From contig NZ_CAOS01000008.1 in assembly GCF_000315365.1 (NCBI RefSeq), positions 62,001-126,000 of the forward strand: 64,000 bases of DNA. Direction: 5' to 3'. The translations under genes were made by a program, and so were the position numbers. The stretch comes from Desulforamulus hydrothermalis Lam5 = DSM 18033 (GTDB lineage: Bacteria; Bacillota; Desulfotomaculia; Desulfotomaculales; Desulfotomaculaceae). Below are positions 50,777-58,363 of this stretch, piece by piece. Under the pieces are notes generated by a model. That model did no database searches. It saw only the letters and a list, made by a program, of their open reading frames with translations, and had not been told where the DNA came from. Position 1 is the stretch's first letter. Each line of letters begins with the position of its first letter.

Positions 50777-51546
50777 CACACCGGTCCTGCGGCAGCGGGG
50801 CCAGTCGGGAAGCTTTTTATCAGGCCGGCGCAACCGAAACAGATTATGTCATTGCACTGGCAGGTAACCCCAATACCGGCAAAAGCACCTTGTTTAATGC
50901 CTTAACCGGCTTACGCCAGCACACCGGCAACTGGCCCGGCAAAACGGTACTGCGGGCAACCGGCAAATATATTTTTCAGGGGCGGCTGTATGAACTCATT
51001 GACCTGCCCGGCACTTACTCGTTATTGGCTCAGTCTGCGGAGGAGCAGGTTGCCAGGGATTACCTGTGCTTTGGCCGGCCGCACGCCACCATTGTGGTGG
51101 TGGATGCCACTTGTTTAGAAAGAAATCTCAACCTGGCCTTACAGGTGCTGGAAATTACCTCCCGGGTGGTGGTTTGTGTCAACTTGATAGATGAAGCAAA
51201 ACGAAAAAATATTGAGATAAATATTTCTGCCCTGTCAAACGAGTTGGGGGTTCCGGTGGTAGCTACGGCTGCCCGGGAGGGTGCCGGTCTGCCGGCATTG
51301 CAACAAGCAGTGGCGGCGGTGGCCGAGGGCAGCGTTAAGACATCGCCCCGCCGGGTGCGGTATGATCAAGTAATTGAACAGTGCATTGCCCGACTGGAAC
51401 CAAAAATCAAAGAATTGGTAGGTGAGACACTCAACAGCCGCTGGCTGGCCTTACGTTTCCTGGACGGTGATGCAACGGTCGTCCGCGCTCTGGCGGAATG
51501 GTTGGCAAGGGGCAAGGCGGTGGTGGGGGGTGATATACTGGTATGA
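50767..51546 (+). CDS. feoB: FeoB G-protein domain (split FeoB, cytoplasmic subunit)
   Basis: A 259-residue protein equal to the soluble N-terminal part of FeoB. G1 is GNPNTGKST (residue 33), the switch region has TGNWPGKTV, G3 is DLPGTYSL and G4 is NLID. A helical linker like the GDI domain of FeoB follows (about 195-259). There is no membrane segment. It ends with TGA within ATGA, which also starts the membrane part, so the two are tightly coupled. In most bacteria both parts form one polypeptide. Confidence 0.93.
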   Translation: MGLTHRSCGSGASREAFYQAGATETDYVIALAGNPNTGKSTLFNALTGLRQHTGNWPGKTVLRATGKYIFQGRLYELIDLPGTYSLLAQSAEEQVARDYLCFGRPHATIVVVDATCLERNLNLALQVLEITSRVVVCVNLIDEAKRKNIEINISALSNELGVPVVATAAREGAGLPALQQAVAAVAEGSVKTSPRRVRYDQVIEQCIARLEPKIKELVGETLNSRWLALRFLDGDATVVRALAEWLARGKAVVGGDILV

Positions 51547-52931
51547 GTTGCCAAACAAACAATTTGTATAATATTGTAAAAGAAGCTAACGTTTTAAAAC
51601 AAAAACATGCTTTACAAATTAACGACAGGGTGGTCAGCGAGATTTATCATCAGGCAGAAGCAATTGCCCGGCGGGTCGTTTGCCACCGATCCAAACCCGG
51701 GCTTGATTGGGATGAACGGCTGGATAACATCCTTACCTCAAGAATTTGGGGATTCCCTTCGATGCTGTTGCTGCTGGGCATGGTCTTTTGGCTGACGGTG
51801 GCCGGCGCCAATTACCCCTCGCAGCTGATTGCCGCCGTACTTTTCTGGGGCCAGGACCGCCTGTGGGACTTACTTAACTGGTTGCAGGCACCGCACTGGT
51901 TGATAAGTTTCGGGGTGGAAGGTGTGTACCGCTGCCTGGCCTGGGTGGTTTCGGTTATGCTGCCGCCGATGGCAATATTTTTTCCCTGCTTTACCTTGCT
52001 GGAAGACTTGGGTTACTTGCCCCGGGTGGCCTTTAACCTGGATCGTTTTTTCAAAAGCGTGGGTGCCCATGGCAAACAAGCCCTGACCATGAGTATGGGT
52101 TTTGGCTGCAACGCTGCCGGGGTAGTGGCCTGCCGGATTATAGAATCGCCCCGGGAACGTTTGATTGCCATGCTGACCAACAGTTTTGTTCCTTGCAACG
52201 GCCGTTTCCCAACTTTGATTACGCTGGCCGGCTGCCTGGTTTTTGGCTTCGGCAGCAGCCTGGCCACCACAGCTGTGGTAGTAGGGGTTGTCCTGTTTGG
52301 TATTGCAGTTACACTGGGGGTTTCCTGGCTGCTTTCCCACACCCTGCTTAAGGGAGTACCTTCTTCTTTTGCGCTGGAATTACCCCCCTACAGAAAACCG
52401 CAAATCGGCAAGGTTATATTACGCTCTGTCTTTGACCGCACTTTATTTGTCCTGGGCCGGGCGGTTTGCGTGGCAGCACCGGCCGGGGCGGTTATCTGGC
52501 TGCTGGCTAATATCCGGGTAGGCGGCATCAGCCTCCTGGCCCGCGGGGCTGACTTGTTAAATCCCCTGGCCCAACCAATGGGACTGGACGGTTTCATTTT
52601 AATGGCATTTATTTTAGGTTTGCCGGCCAACGAGATCGTGCTGCCCATTCTTATGATGGGTTATCTGGCGGCCGGATCCTTGACAGAGCTCAACAGTTTG
52701 CAGGACTTGCACCATCTGCTGGTGGTTCAGCACGGCTGGACCTGGTTAACCGCTGTGTGCGTGATGCTGTTTTCGCTGCTGCACTATCCCTGCGGCACCA
52801 CTCTGTGGACCATTTGGCGTGAAGCGGGCAGTATCAAGTGGGCTTTGCTGGCCGCGGCTATTCCCCTGGCCGTTGCCTGCACGGTTTGTTTTCTCACAGC
52901 CCAGGGCGCCAGAATACTTGGTTTGGTTTAA
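51543..52931 (+). CDS. feoB: FeoB membrane permease domain (split FeoB, membrane subunit)
   Basis: A 462-residue protein equal to the membrane part of FeoB. It starts with about 75 hydrophilic residues ending RLDNILTSRIWGFP, the usual linker before the first FeoB membrane helix, and then has two Gate-type halves (CFTLLEDLGYLPRVAF, MSMGFGCNAAGVVACRIIESPRER, FILGLPANEIVLPI and a second half). Cysteines in GFGCNAAG and SFVPCNGR resemble those of the iron path. It overlaps the G-domain gene by four bases. Confidence 0.93.
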   Translation: MSCQTNNLYNIVKEANVLKQKHALQINDRVVSEIYHQAEAIARRVVCHRSKPGLDWDERLDNILTSRIWGFPSMLLLLGMVFWLTVAGANYPSQLIAAVLFWGQDRLWDLLNWLQAPHWLISFGVEGVYRCLAWVVSVMLPPMAIFFPCFTLLEDLGYLPRVAFNLDRFFKSVGAHGKQALTMSMGFGCNAAGVVACRIIESPRERLIAMLTNSFVPCNGRFPTLITLAGCLVFGFGSSLATTAVVVGVVLFGIAVTLGVSWLLSHTLLKGVPSSFALELPPYRKPQIGKVILRSVFDRTLFVLGRAVCVAAPAGAVIWLLANIRVGGISLLARGADLLNPLAQPMGLDGFILMAFILGLPANEIVLPILMMGYLAAGSLTELNSLQDLHHLLVVQHGWTWLTAVCVMLFSLLHYPCGTTLWTIWREAGSIKWALLAAAIPLAVACTVCFLTAQGARILGLV

Positions 52932-52949
52932 ATAAGGACCCGGGGTGGT

Positions 52950-53378
52950 TTATGCTTTTGGTCTGGCTGCTTCCTTCCGGCAGTAGGTTTTGAAATCATC
53001 CAGCCAGGAGGGGTGCTGCTCGGTAAACTTAACAAAATTTATGATGGCTGTAAGGGTAGGCAGCGACAGGTAGTGTTCCATAGCTTCCGCCTCCGCTGCC
53101 ACATCGCATTGGGAACCGATTAGCCGCAAAAACTCTCTGATATATCTGTTCCGTTCAACTAAAAAATGACCCAGTTGCTTTCCTTGCTCGGTTAACACAA
53201 TATCTTTATAGGGGCGGTAGTAAATATACCTGCTTTCGTTTAATCTTTGCAGTGCCCGGGTCACCGACGGCAGGCTTACCTTTAAGCAGGCAGCAATGTC
53301 TGACACCCGCACCGCTTCGCCCCGCTGGCTCAGTCGGTAGATTTCTTCCAGGTAATCTTCTAAGCTGGGAGATAACAC
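52950..53378 (-). CDS. DtxR/MntR-family metal-dependent regulator
   Basis: A 142-residue protein with an N-terminal winged helix (about 1-65; SLEDYLEEIYRL, VRVSDIAACLKVSLPSVTRALQRL) and a metal-binding dimerisation domain (about 70-140; AEAEAMEHYLS, with candidate Glu/His ligands). The lack of a C-terminal SH3-like domain and the length match MntR-type proteins. It is convergent with the feo operon and is the obvious candidate to bind the three operators before feoA. Fe or Mn specificity cannot be told. The start is GTG. Confidence 0.88.
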   Translation of the reverse strand: MLSPSLEDYLEEIYRLSQRGEAVRVSDIAACLKVSLPSVTRALQRLNESRYIYYRPYKDIVLTEQGKQLGHFLVERNRYIREFLRLIGSQCDVAAEAEAMEHYLSLPTLTAIINFVKFTEQHPSWLDDFKTYCRKEAARPKA

Positions 53379-53439
53379 ACCTTCACACCCCCTTTATTTA
53401 GCATATAAGTAAGGGGGCATTTTATTACCTCTTAAGGTG

Positions 53440-53477
53440 CGAAAATATTCAGCCACCGGCAATGCCGGCCGGTGGCT
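53440..53477 (-). terminator. Intrinsic terminator of cobT
   Basis: Minus strand AGCCACCGGC / GCCGGTGGCT with a short loop followed by GAATATTTTC, seven bases past the cobT stop. Confidence 0.7.
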
Positions 53478-53483
53478 CAAGTC

Positions 53484-54542
53484 TTATTCGCCCTGGCTGA
53501 CTCCTGCCTCGGCAAAGGTAGCCATTTCATTAATTATGCAGATGGCGGCTTCAATAATGGGAAAGGCCAGGGCCGCCCCGGTGCCCTCGCCCAGCCGCAT
53601 GGCCATCTGCAGCATTGGTTTTAAACCCAGCATTTCCAGCATAATGGCATGGCCCGGTTCCTGGGACCGGTGAGATGCCAGCATATAGGCCGCACTCAAG
53701 GGAGCCAGGGAGCGGGCCACCAAAGCGGCGGCGCAGGAAATAAAGCCGTCCAGAACCACCGGTATTTTCTCGGCGGCACAGCCTAAAATGATACCGGCCA
53801 TGCCGGCAATTTCCAAGCCGCCCACTTTAGCCAAAACATCCAGCCCGTCCCGGGCATCCGGCCGGTTTACCTTTAGCGCCCGTTCCACCACAGCTGCTTT
53901 ATGCTGCCGCCGGGTTTCATCAATGCCGGTACCCCGGCCGGTTATTTGCTCAGCGGGCAGACCGCTGAAAGCTGCTAAAACAGCGGTGCTGGCAGTGGTA
54001 TTGCCAATTCCCATTTCGCCGATGCCCACCAGGGCCGGGCGTTGTTTTACCTGCTGCTTAAGCAGTGTAATACCTGTTTCCAGGGCTGTTACAGCCTCCT
54101 GCCGGCTCATGGCAGGCCCATGCACAAAATTATCCGTACCGGCTTTAACCCGGCAGTTAACCAGGCCCTCGTGTGCTATGACAGGTCCGGCCACACCGAT
54201 ATCTGCCACCACCACTCTGGCTCCCGCCCGGCGTGCCAGCACGTTAATGGCTGCGCCACCCCGCAAAAAATTCAACACCATTTGCGGTGTGACTTCCTGA
54301 GGAAAAGCGCTCACTCCCTCTGCCACCACGCCGTGATCACCGGCCAGCACCAGAGAGACTTTTTCTTGGGGCAACCGGGGCAGCGGGGTACCCTGCATGC
54401 CTGCCAACCGGCGGGCAATATCCTCCAGCACGCCCAGGCTGCCCGGCGGTTTGGTAAGGTTGTCCAGCCTTTGCTGGGCCAATTCTTCACAGTTGTAATC
54501 AGGCGGTGTAATTTTTTCCAGAGTTTGCGCAAGTAATGACAT
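53484..54542 (-). CDS. cobT: Nicotinate-nucleotide-dimethylbenzimidazole phosphoribosyltransferase
   Basis: A 352-residue CobT that makes alpha-ribazole phosphate for the lower ligand. Present: TKPPGSLGVLEDIA near residue 32, AGDHGVVAEGVSAFPQEVT near 70, GIGEMGIGNTT near 175 and the catalytic glutamate in LGEGTGAALA near 318. The ATG has AAGGAGG nine bases upstream. It stands alone on the minus strand under a cobalamin riboswitch. CobU or CobY and BzaA-type benzimidazole genes are not in the window. Confidence 0.95.
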   Translation of the reverse strand: MSLLAQTLEKITPPDYNCEELAQQRLDNLTKPPGSLGVLEDIARRLAGMQGTPLPRLPQEKVSLVLAGDHGVVAEGVSAFPQEVTPQMVLNFLRGGAAINVLARRAGARVVVADIGVAGPVIAHEGLVNCRVKAGTDNFVHGPAMSRQEAVTALETGITLLKQQVKQRPALVGIGEMGIGNTTASTAVLAAFSGLPAEQITGRGTGIDETRRQHKAAVVERALKVNRPDARDGLDVLAKVGGLEIAGMAGIILGCAAEKIPVVLDGFISCAAALVARSLAPLSAAYMLASHRSQEPGHAIMLEMLGLKPMLQMAMRLGEGTGAALAFPIIEAAICIINEMATFAEAGVSQGE

Positions 54543-54603
54543 AGCCTATTCCCTCCTTAGCATGTTTATACCTTGTCGCCACGCTTCTCAGGCACTGCCT
54601 GCA

Positions 54604-54640
54604 TAAATAAAAAATCCCAGCCTGAAAAGGCTGAGAACTT
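54604..54640 (-). terminator. Riboswitch-controlled terminator before cobT
   Basis: Minus strand CAGCCTT-TT-CAGGCTG hairpin followed by GGATTTTTTATTT, between the cobalamin riboswitch and cobT. Confidence 0.8.
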
Positions 54641-54654
54641 TGCCATCATCCTCA

Positions 54655-54840
54655 GATAACATGGATCCTCCAGGCAGGTCTCCTGGCTTACGGGTCATGG
54701 CCTGATAACCTGCCTTCCCGGCCTGCGGCCAGTGGCTTTAAATGGTATCGGCTCTCCGTTTACAGTGGCGGGACCGCTCGGGACTTGCACCCGATTCCCT
54801 ATTCTCCCCGGTGGGGCACCTGCAGGAATCTTTTGTTGCT
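54655..54840 (-). promoter_or_regulatory. Cobalamin riboswitch controlling cobT
   Basis: On the minus strand the conserved pieces are in order: GGGAATCGGGTGCAAGTCCC, GAGCGGTCCCGCCACTG, the variable stem, GCCGGGAAGGCAGG and GCCAGGAGACCTGCCTG. A TATAAT lies upstream on the minus strand at 54958-54963. With the terminator at 54604 it should switch cobT off when cobalamin is abundant. Confidence 0.95.
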
Positions 54841-55015
54841 GAAAGATATTTTAATAGCTCAAGCAAAATCTGGCAATATCTTTTTACTGCCGTACCGGAA
54901 ATTGCCCTTTGGCCGCCTTCCGGAACAGGCTAACACCCTCAGGCTCTTTTTTGAAAAATTATATAGACACTAAATGAAATAAGTGTTATTATTTCCAAAG
55001 AAATTCATATATGTG

Positions 55016-55215
55016 AAAGTATCAGGTACCCCCTGCGGCAGGGGGTTTAAAAGGGAATCGGGTGCAAATCCCGAACGGTCCGGCCACTGTGATGGGCTAG
55101 TTAGTTTCATTATTTCACCACTGGTTAAACCGGGAAGGTTGAAACTAGCGCTGATGCCTCAGTCAGGAGACCTGCCTGATGCTTAACTGACCCTCCCGCG
55201 GAGAGGCAAGCAGTT
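55016..55215 (+). promoter_or_regulatory. Cobalamin riboswitch controlling cbiK-cbiM-cbiN
   Basis: Plus strand pieces: GGGAATCGGGTGCAAATCCC, GAACGGTCCGGCCACTGTGATG, ACCGGGAAGGTTGAAAC and GTCAGGAGACCTGCCTGATG. Downstream, GGCAAGC (55205-55211) can pair with GCTTGCC (55263-55269) as an antiterminator, competing with the terminator at 55256. It is back to back with the cobT riboswitch, about 175 bp apart. Confidence 0.95.
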
Positions 55216-55255
55216 GCAACCGGTTATAAGGGGCTTTTATGCCTTTTTAACCTTT

Positions 55256-55292
55256 CCTTAGCGCTTGCCGTTAAGGTTTTTTTATTTTTATT
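55256..55292 (+). terminator. Riboswitch-controlled terminator before cbiK
   Basis: CCTTAGCG-CTTGC-CGTTAAGG stem followed by TTTTTTTATTTTTATT. Its loop region contains the GCTTGCC that can pair with the riboswitch 3' side. Confidence 0.85.
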
Positions 55293-55311
55293 GAAAGGCT
55301 GGTAATGTAAA

Positions 55312-56148
55312 TTGGTTGACAAGCAGGCTATTTTGCTGGTTACGTTTGGTACCAACGTGGCCGAAGCTGCCGCATCCTTCAGCAAGCTGGAAAGGAAAGT
55401 CAAAGAGACTTTTCCCGGCATTGAGGTTCGCTGGGCTTACACCGCCAAAACCATTCGTGCTGCCCTGGCGCAACAGGGCAAGCCGGTGGACAGCCCCATT
55501 ACCGCTCTGGCCAAACTGCAGGATGAGGGCTACACCAGGGTAGCCGTACAGTCTGTACACGTTTTGCCCGGTCAGGAATTTTACGACCTGGTAAATATTG
55601 TTGACAACATGGCGCGTTTTCAGGGCTCAACAGGCAAATATTTTCAATCAAGAATTGGCAAGTTTGGCTTTCACCGCTTAACGCTGGGGGCACCCCTGCT
55701 CTACAAGCCGGCAGATTACCGGGCGGTGACAGAAGCCATTAAATACCTGCGGCCTGCCGCACCGGACCATGCCCTGGTTTTAGTGGGTCACGGCAGCAAC
55801 CACCACACCTTCAGTGCTTACGGCTGTCTGAATGATATGCTGCGGCAATCCTGCGACAACGTTTTTTTAGGTACAGTAGAAGGATATCCTTCCCTGGCAG
55901 AAGTTAAAGCTGATTTGGCCAAAAAACCGTTTCGCCAGGTTACTCTCCTGCCCTTTATGAACATCGCCGGTGATCATGCCATTAACGATTTGGCCGGTGC
56001 TGAGGAGGATTCCTGGAAAAATCAACTGGCCCGCAGTTACCGGGTGTCTGTCTGTTTAACCGGCCTGCTGGATTATCTGCCCATCATTGAAATATACATC
56101 AGTCATTTGCAAGAAGCCTTTAATAAATTAACCGACCCTGCCAAATAA
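55312..56148 (+). CDS. cbiK: Sirohydrochlorin cobaltochelatase, CbiK type
   Basis: A 278-residue CbiK-family chelatase. [13 protein letters not shown] at the start is the family's first strand, LVGHGSNHH (about residue 158) carries a catalytic histidine, and [18 protein letters not shown] (about 215) carries another metal-binding histidine. It inserts Co2+ into sirohydrochlorin to begin the cobalt-early pathway. No signal peptide, so it should be cytoplasmic, unlike the exported CbiK of some sulfate reducers. The start is TTG with a weak SD. First gene under the plus-strand B12 riboswitch. Confidence 0.93.
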   Translation: MVDKQAILLVTFGTNVAEAAASFSKLERKVKETFPGIEVRWAYTAKTIRAALAQQGKPVDSPITALAKLQDEGYTRVAVQSVHVLPGQEFYDLVNIVDNMARFQGSTGKYFQSRIGKFGFHRLTLGAPLLYKPADYRAVTEAIKYLRPAAPDHALVLVGHGSNHHTFSAYGCLNDMLRQSCDNVFLGTVEGYPSLAEVKADLAKKPFRQVTLLPFMNIAGDHAINDLAGAEEDSWKNQLARSYRVSVCLTGLLDYLPIIEIYISHLQEAFNKLTDPAK

Positions 56149-56161
56149 AGGAGTGATTGGT

Positions 56162-56926
56162 ATGCCTTTAAAGCATCCGGCCCGTTGGGTTCTTTTGGTA
56201 CCCCTGTTCCTTCTGCTGGCACCGCAGCATGCTTACGCCATGCACATTATGGAAGGCTTTTTGCCTGCCAGATGGTGTCTGGTCTGGTTTGTTTTATCAG
56301 CCCCCTTTCTCATACTGGGTCTGAGATCCATTCAAACACATATTAACCGCAACCCGCAAGTAAAAATGCTGCTGGGACTGGCCGGGGCCTTTGCCTTTGT
56401 ACTTTCCGCCCTTAAAATTCCTTCCGTTACCGGCAGTTGTTCTCACCCCACCGGGGTAGGGCTGGGGGCCGTTTTATTTGGTCCCTTGGCCATGAGTGTG
56501 CTGGGTTGTATTGTATTAATATTTCAGGCCCTGTTACTGGCCCACGGCGGTCTTACCACTCTGGGCGCCAACACCTTCTCCATGGCTGTGGTGGGCCCAC
56601 TGGCAGCTTACGGTATTTTTAAACTAACCAGGAAGCTGGGCGGGCCCAACCGGCCGGCAGTTTTTCTGGCTGCCGCCCTGGGCGACCTGCTTACTTATGT
56701 TACCACTTCCCTGCAACTGGCCCTGGCTTTTCCTGCTGCCGACGGCGGTATTACAGCCTCTTTGGTAAAATTTACGGGTATCTTTGCGCTAACCCAGGTA
56801 CCCCTGGCCATCAGCGAAGGTTTGTTAACTGTGCTTATTTTTAACCTCTTACAATCCTACGCCACTAACGACCTGAAGCTGCTGCAGCACTTATCTGAGG
56901 AGGTAAAGTATGAGTACAATCACTAA
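56162..56926 (+). CDS. cbiM: Cobalt ECF transporter S component CbiM
   Basis: A 254-residue membrane protein. A cleavable signal (APQHAYA) would expose the N-terminal MHIMEGFLP, whose Met and His ligate Co2+ in CbiM. Further membrane segments contain [18 protein letters not shown] and [18 protein letters not shown] at 56162 has AAAGGAG upstream. The stop overlaps the cbiN start by 17 bases. Confidence 0.95.
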   Translation: MPLKHPARWVLLVPLFLLLAPQHAYAMHIMEGFLPARWCLVWFVLSAPFLILGLRSIQTHINRNPQVKMLLGLAGAFAFVLSALKIPSVTGSCSHPTGVGLGAVLFGPLAMSVLGCIVLIFQALLLAHGGLTTLGANTFSMAVVGPLAAYGIFKLTRKLGGPNRPAVFLAAALGDLLTYVTTSLQLALAFPAADGGITASLVKFTGIFALTQVPLAISEGLLTVLIFNLLQSYATNDLKLLQHLSEEVKYEYNH

Positions 56927-57221
56927 AGACCGCCCTGCTAAAAAGAAAAGGGCTGTTAATTTGTGCTTGTTAGCAGCGGTGGTGGTTCTGGCCGTTTTGC
57001 CTTTGTTGCTGGTTCATGATGCAGAATTTGGCGGGGCCGACGGCCAGGCAGAAGCTGCCATAACTGAAATAAAGGCGGATTATCAACCCTGGTTCCAGCC
57101 CCTGTGGGAACCGCCCAGCAGCGAAATTGAGAGCCTGCTGTTTGCCCTGCAGGCCGCTCTGGGGGCCGGTTTTATCGGCTATTATTTCGGTTTCCGGCGG
57201 GGCAAAAAAAACAGCGGCTAA
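56910..57221 (+). CDS. cbiN: Cobalt transporter small subunit CbiN
   Basis: A 103-residue protein with two membrane segments (about 15-33 and 76-95) and an external loop with [23 protein letters not shown] typical of CbiN (positions about 43-65). It aids metal loading of CbiM. CbiQ and CbiO, the energy-coupling parts, do not follow; repeat R3 and cbiL come next. Confidence 0.92.
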   Translation: MSTITKDRPAKKKRAVNLCLLAAVVVLAVLPLLLVHDAEFGGADGQAEAAITEIKADYQPWFQPLWEPPSSEIESLLFALQAALGAGFIGYYFGFRRGKKNSG

Positions 57222-57225
57222 GCCG

Positions 57226-57247
57226 GAAGGGTATTTTCATACCCTTC
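57226..57247 (+). terminator. Terminator-type hairpin, left copy flanking repeat R3
   Basis: GAAGGGTAT-TTTC-ATACCCTTC, four bases after the cbiN stop, directly followed by the start of R3. The same stem recurs at 57514 on the other side. Confidence 0.65.
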
Positions 57248-57248
57248 T

Positions 57249-57512
57249 CAGACTGTAGACAAAGGTTGTGAAACAAAGTGAAGCGGTTTTATGATCCCCT
57301 GTCGGCGACTTGTCGAAGCACCGGTCACAGCACTTGATGAGCGAAGGAGCCCTTGGGGTGGCGCCCACAGGACGTGGGCGCCGGCCGAACCGGGCCAGGA
57401 GGGCCCGTTTGAGGCGACCCCAAGGGCCACCGTAGCGAATCATAGTGCTGTCGGTGCGTAGACCGGAGCCAAAGGGGATCATAAACCACCGCTAATGTTT
57501 GTCGACACTCTG
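57249..57512 (+). repeat. Terminator-associated palindromic repeat R3 (long form, 264 bp)
   Basis: Starts CAGACTGTAGACAAAGG and ends GTTTGTCGACACTCTG, with inverted inner arms GGTTTTATGATCCCC / GGGGATCATAAACC and a central GC-rich hairpin. It has the same length as R2 (inverted there) and very similar sequence. The 436 bp between cbiN and cbiL contain this element, its two flanking hairpins and the cbiL leader. Confidence 0.85.
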
Positions 57513-57513
57513 G

Positions 57514-57543
57514 GAAGGGTATCTTTTCATACCCTTCTTTTTT
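57514..57543 (+). terminator. Intrinsic terminator, right copy flanking repeat R3
   Basis: GAAGGGTAT-CTTTTC-ATACCCTTC stem followed by TTTTTTA. Confidence 0.8.
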
Positions 57544-57562
57544 ATGGCTGTTTATGAGCAGG

Positions 57563-57637
57563 AGTCAGGGAAGAAAACCAGAATATTTACCTTACCTAAT
57601 CGCATTGGTGTATGCGGGCGGTGAATTGTCCCTGACT
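57563..57637 (+). ncRNA. Candidate structured leader of cbiL
   Basis: AGTCAGGGA (57563-57571) and TCCCTGACT (57629-57637) form a perfect 9 bp outer stem, and CGCAT-TGGTGT-ATGCG (57601-57616) an inner hairpin. The outer stem ends twelve bases before the AAGGAGG SD of cbiL. No B12 riboswitch boxes are present. Could be a regulatory RNA or an operator palindrome. Confidence 0.4.
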
Positions 57638-57657
57638 TAAATTTTAAGGAGGAAAAA

Positions 57658-58359
57658 ATGAAGGGGATATTTTATGGTATTGGCGTGGGCCCCGGAGACC
57701 CGGAGCTGCTCACCCTTAAAGCTGTACGTCTGTTGCAAAGCATTGATGCAGTAATTGCCCCCCGCACCGGCAATATGTCCGGCAGCACCGCTTTGCAGAT
57801 TGCCCGGCCCCATTTGCGACCGGGGGTGCAGATTTTAGAATTAACCTTCCCCATGGTGGACAACTGTGATGAAAAAAAGGATGCCTGGGAAAAAAATAAG
57901 CAGGTTATTCTGTCTTTACTGGCTCAGGATAAGCGGGTAGCCTTTCTCACGCTGGGCGACCCCATGCTTTACAGCACTTATATTTATATGGCCCGCCTGT
58001 TGGCCCGGCACCAGGTTAACTGCCAAACCATCCCGGGAATTACTTCCTTTTGTGCCGCCGCCGGCCGGGCCGGCTTTCCCCTGGCGGAGGGAGATGACAT
58101 CCTTACTGTCATCCCGGCCACCTGTGACCGGGAAAAATTAACTCAAGCGTTAGCAATCTCCGATAATGTGGTGCTGATGAAGGTATCCCGGCAGCCTGCC
58201 CAGCTGGTTGAGCTGATGCAAAAGCATAATTTAACCGGGCAGGCGGTAATGGTCAGCAAGTGCGGCCATGCAGACGAGTCGGTTCTCTATCATATTGATA
58301 AAGATATAAAACCGGTGTATCTTTCCACCATTTTGGCCAAAAAAAACACCGGGATGTGA
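57658..58359 (+). CDS. cbiL: Cobalt-precorrin-2 C20-methyltransferase
   Basis: A 233-residue SAM-dependent tetrapyrrole methyltransferase with GIGVGPGDPELLTLKA at the start, LTLGDPMLYSTYIYM near residue 98 and IPGITSFCAAAGRAG near residue 124. It supplies the one methylation step missing from the 15-gene operon. ATG behind AAGGAGG. The ABC transporter genes follow with a 4 bp gap and an overlap, so all three seem to be one transcript. Confidence 0.95.
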   Translation: MKGIFYGIGVGPGDPELLTLKAVRLLQSIDAVIAPRTGNMSGSTALQIARPHLRPGVQILELTFPMVDNCDEKKDAWEKNKQVILSLLAQDKRVAFLTLGDPMLYSTYIYMARLLARHQVNCQTIPGITSFCAAAGRAGFPLAEGDDILTVIPATCDREKLTQALAISDNVVLMKVSRQPAQLVELMQKHNLTGQAVMVSKCGHADESVLYHIDKDIKPVYLSTILAKKNTGM

Positions 58360-58363
58360 GGTA

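Noticed and set aside
53379-53440. Autoregulatory operator (GTTAR-N6-CTAAC) before the DtxR-type gene
   Set aside because: The short upstream region has no copy of the palindrome found before feoA.
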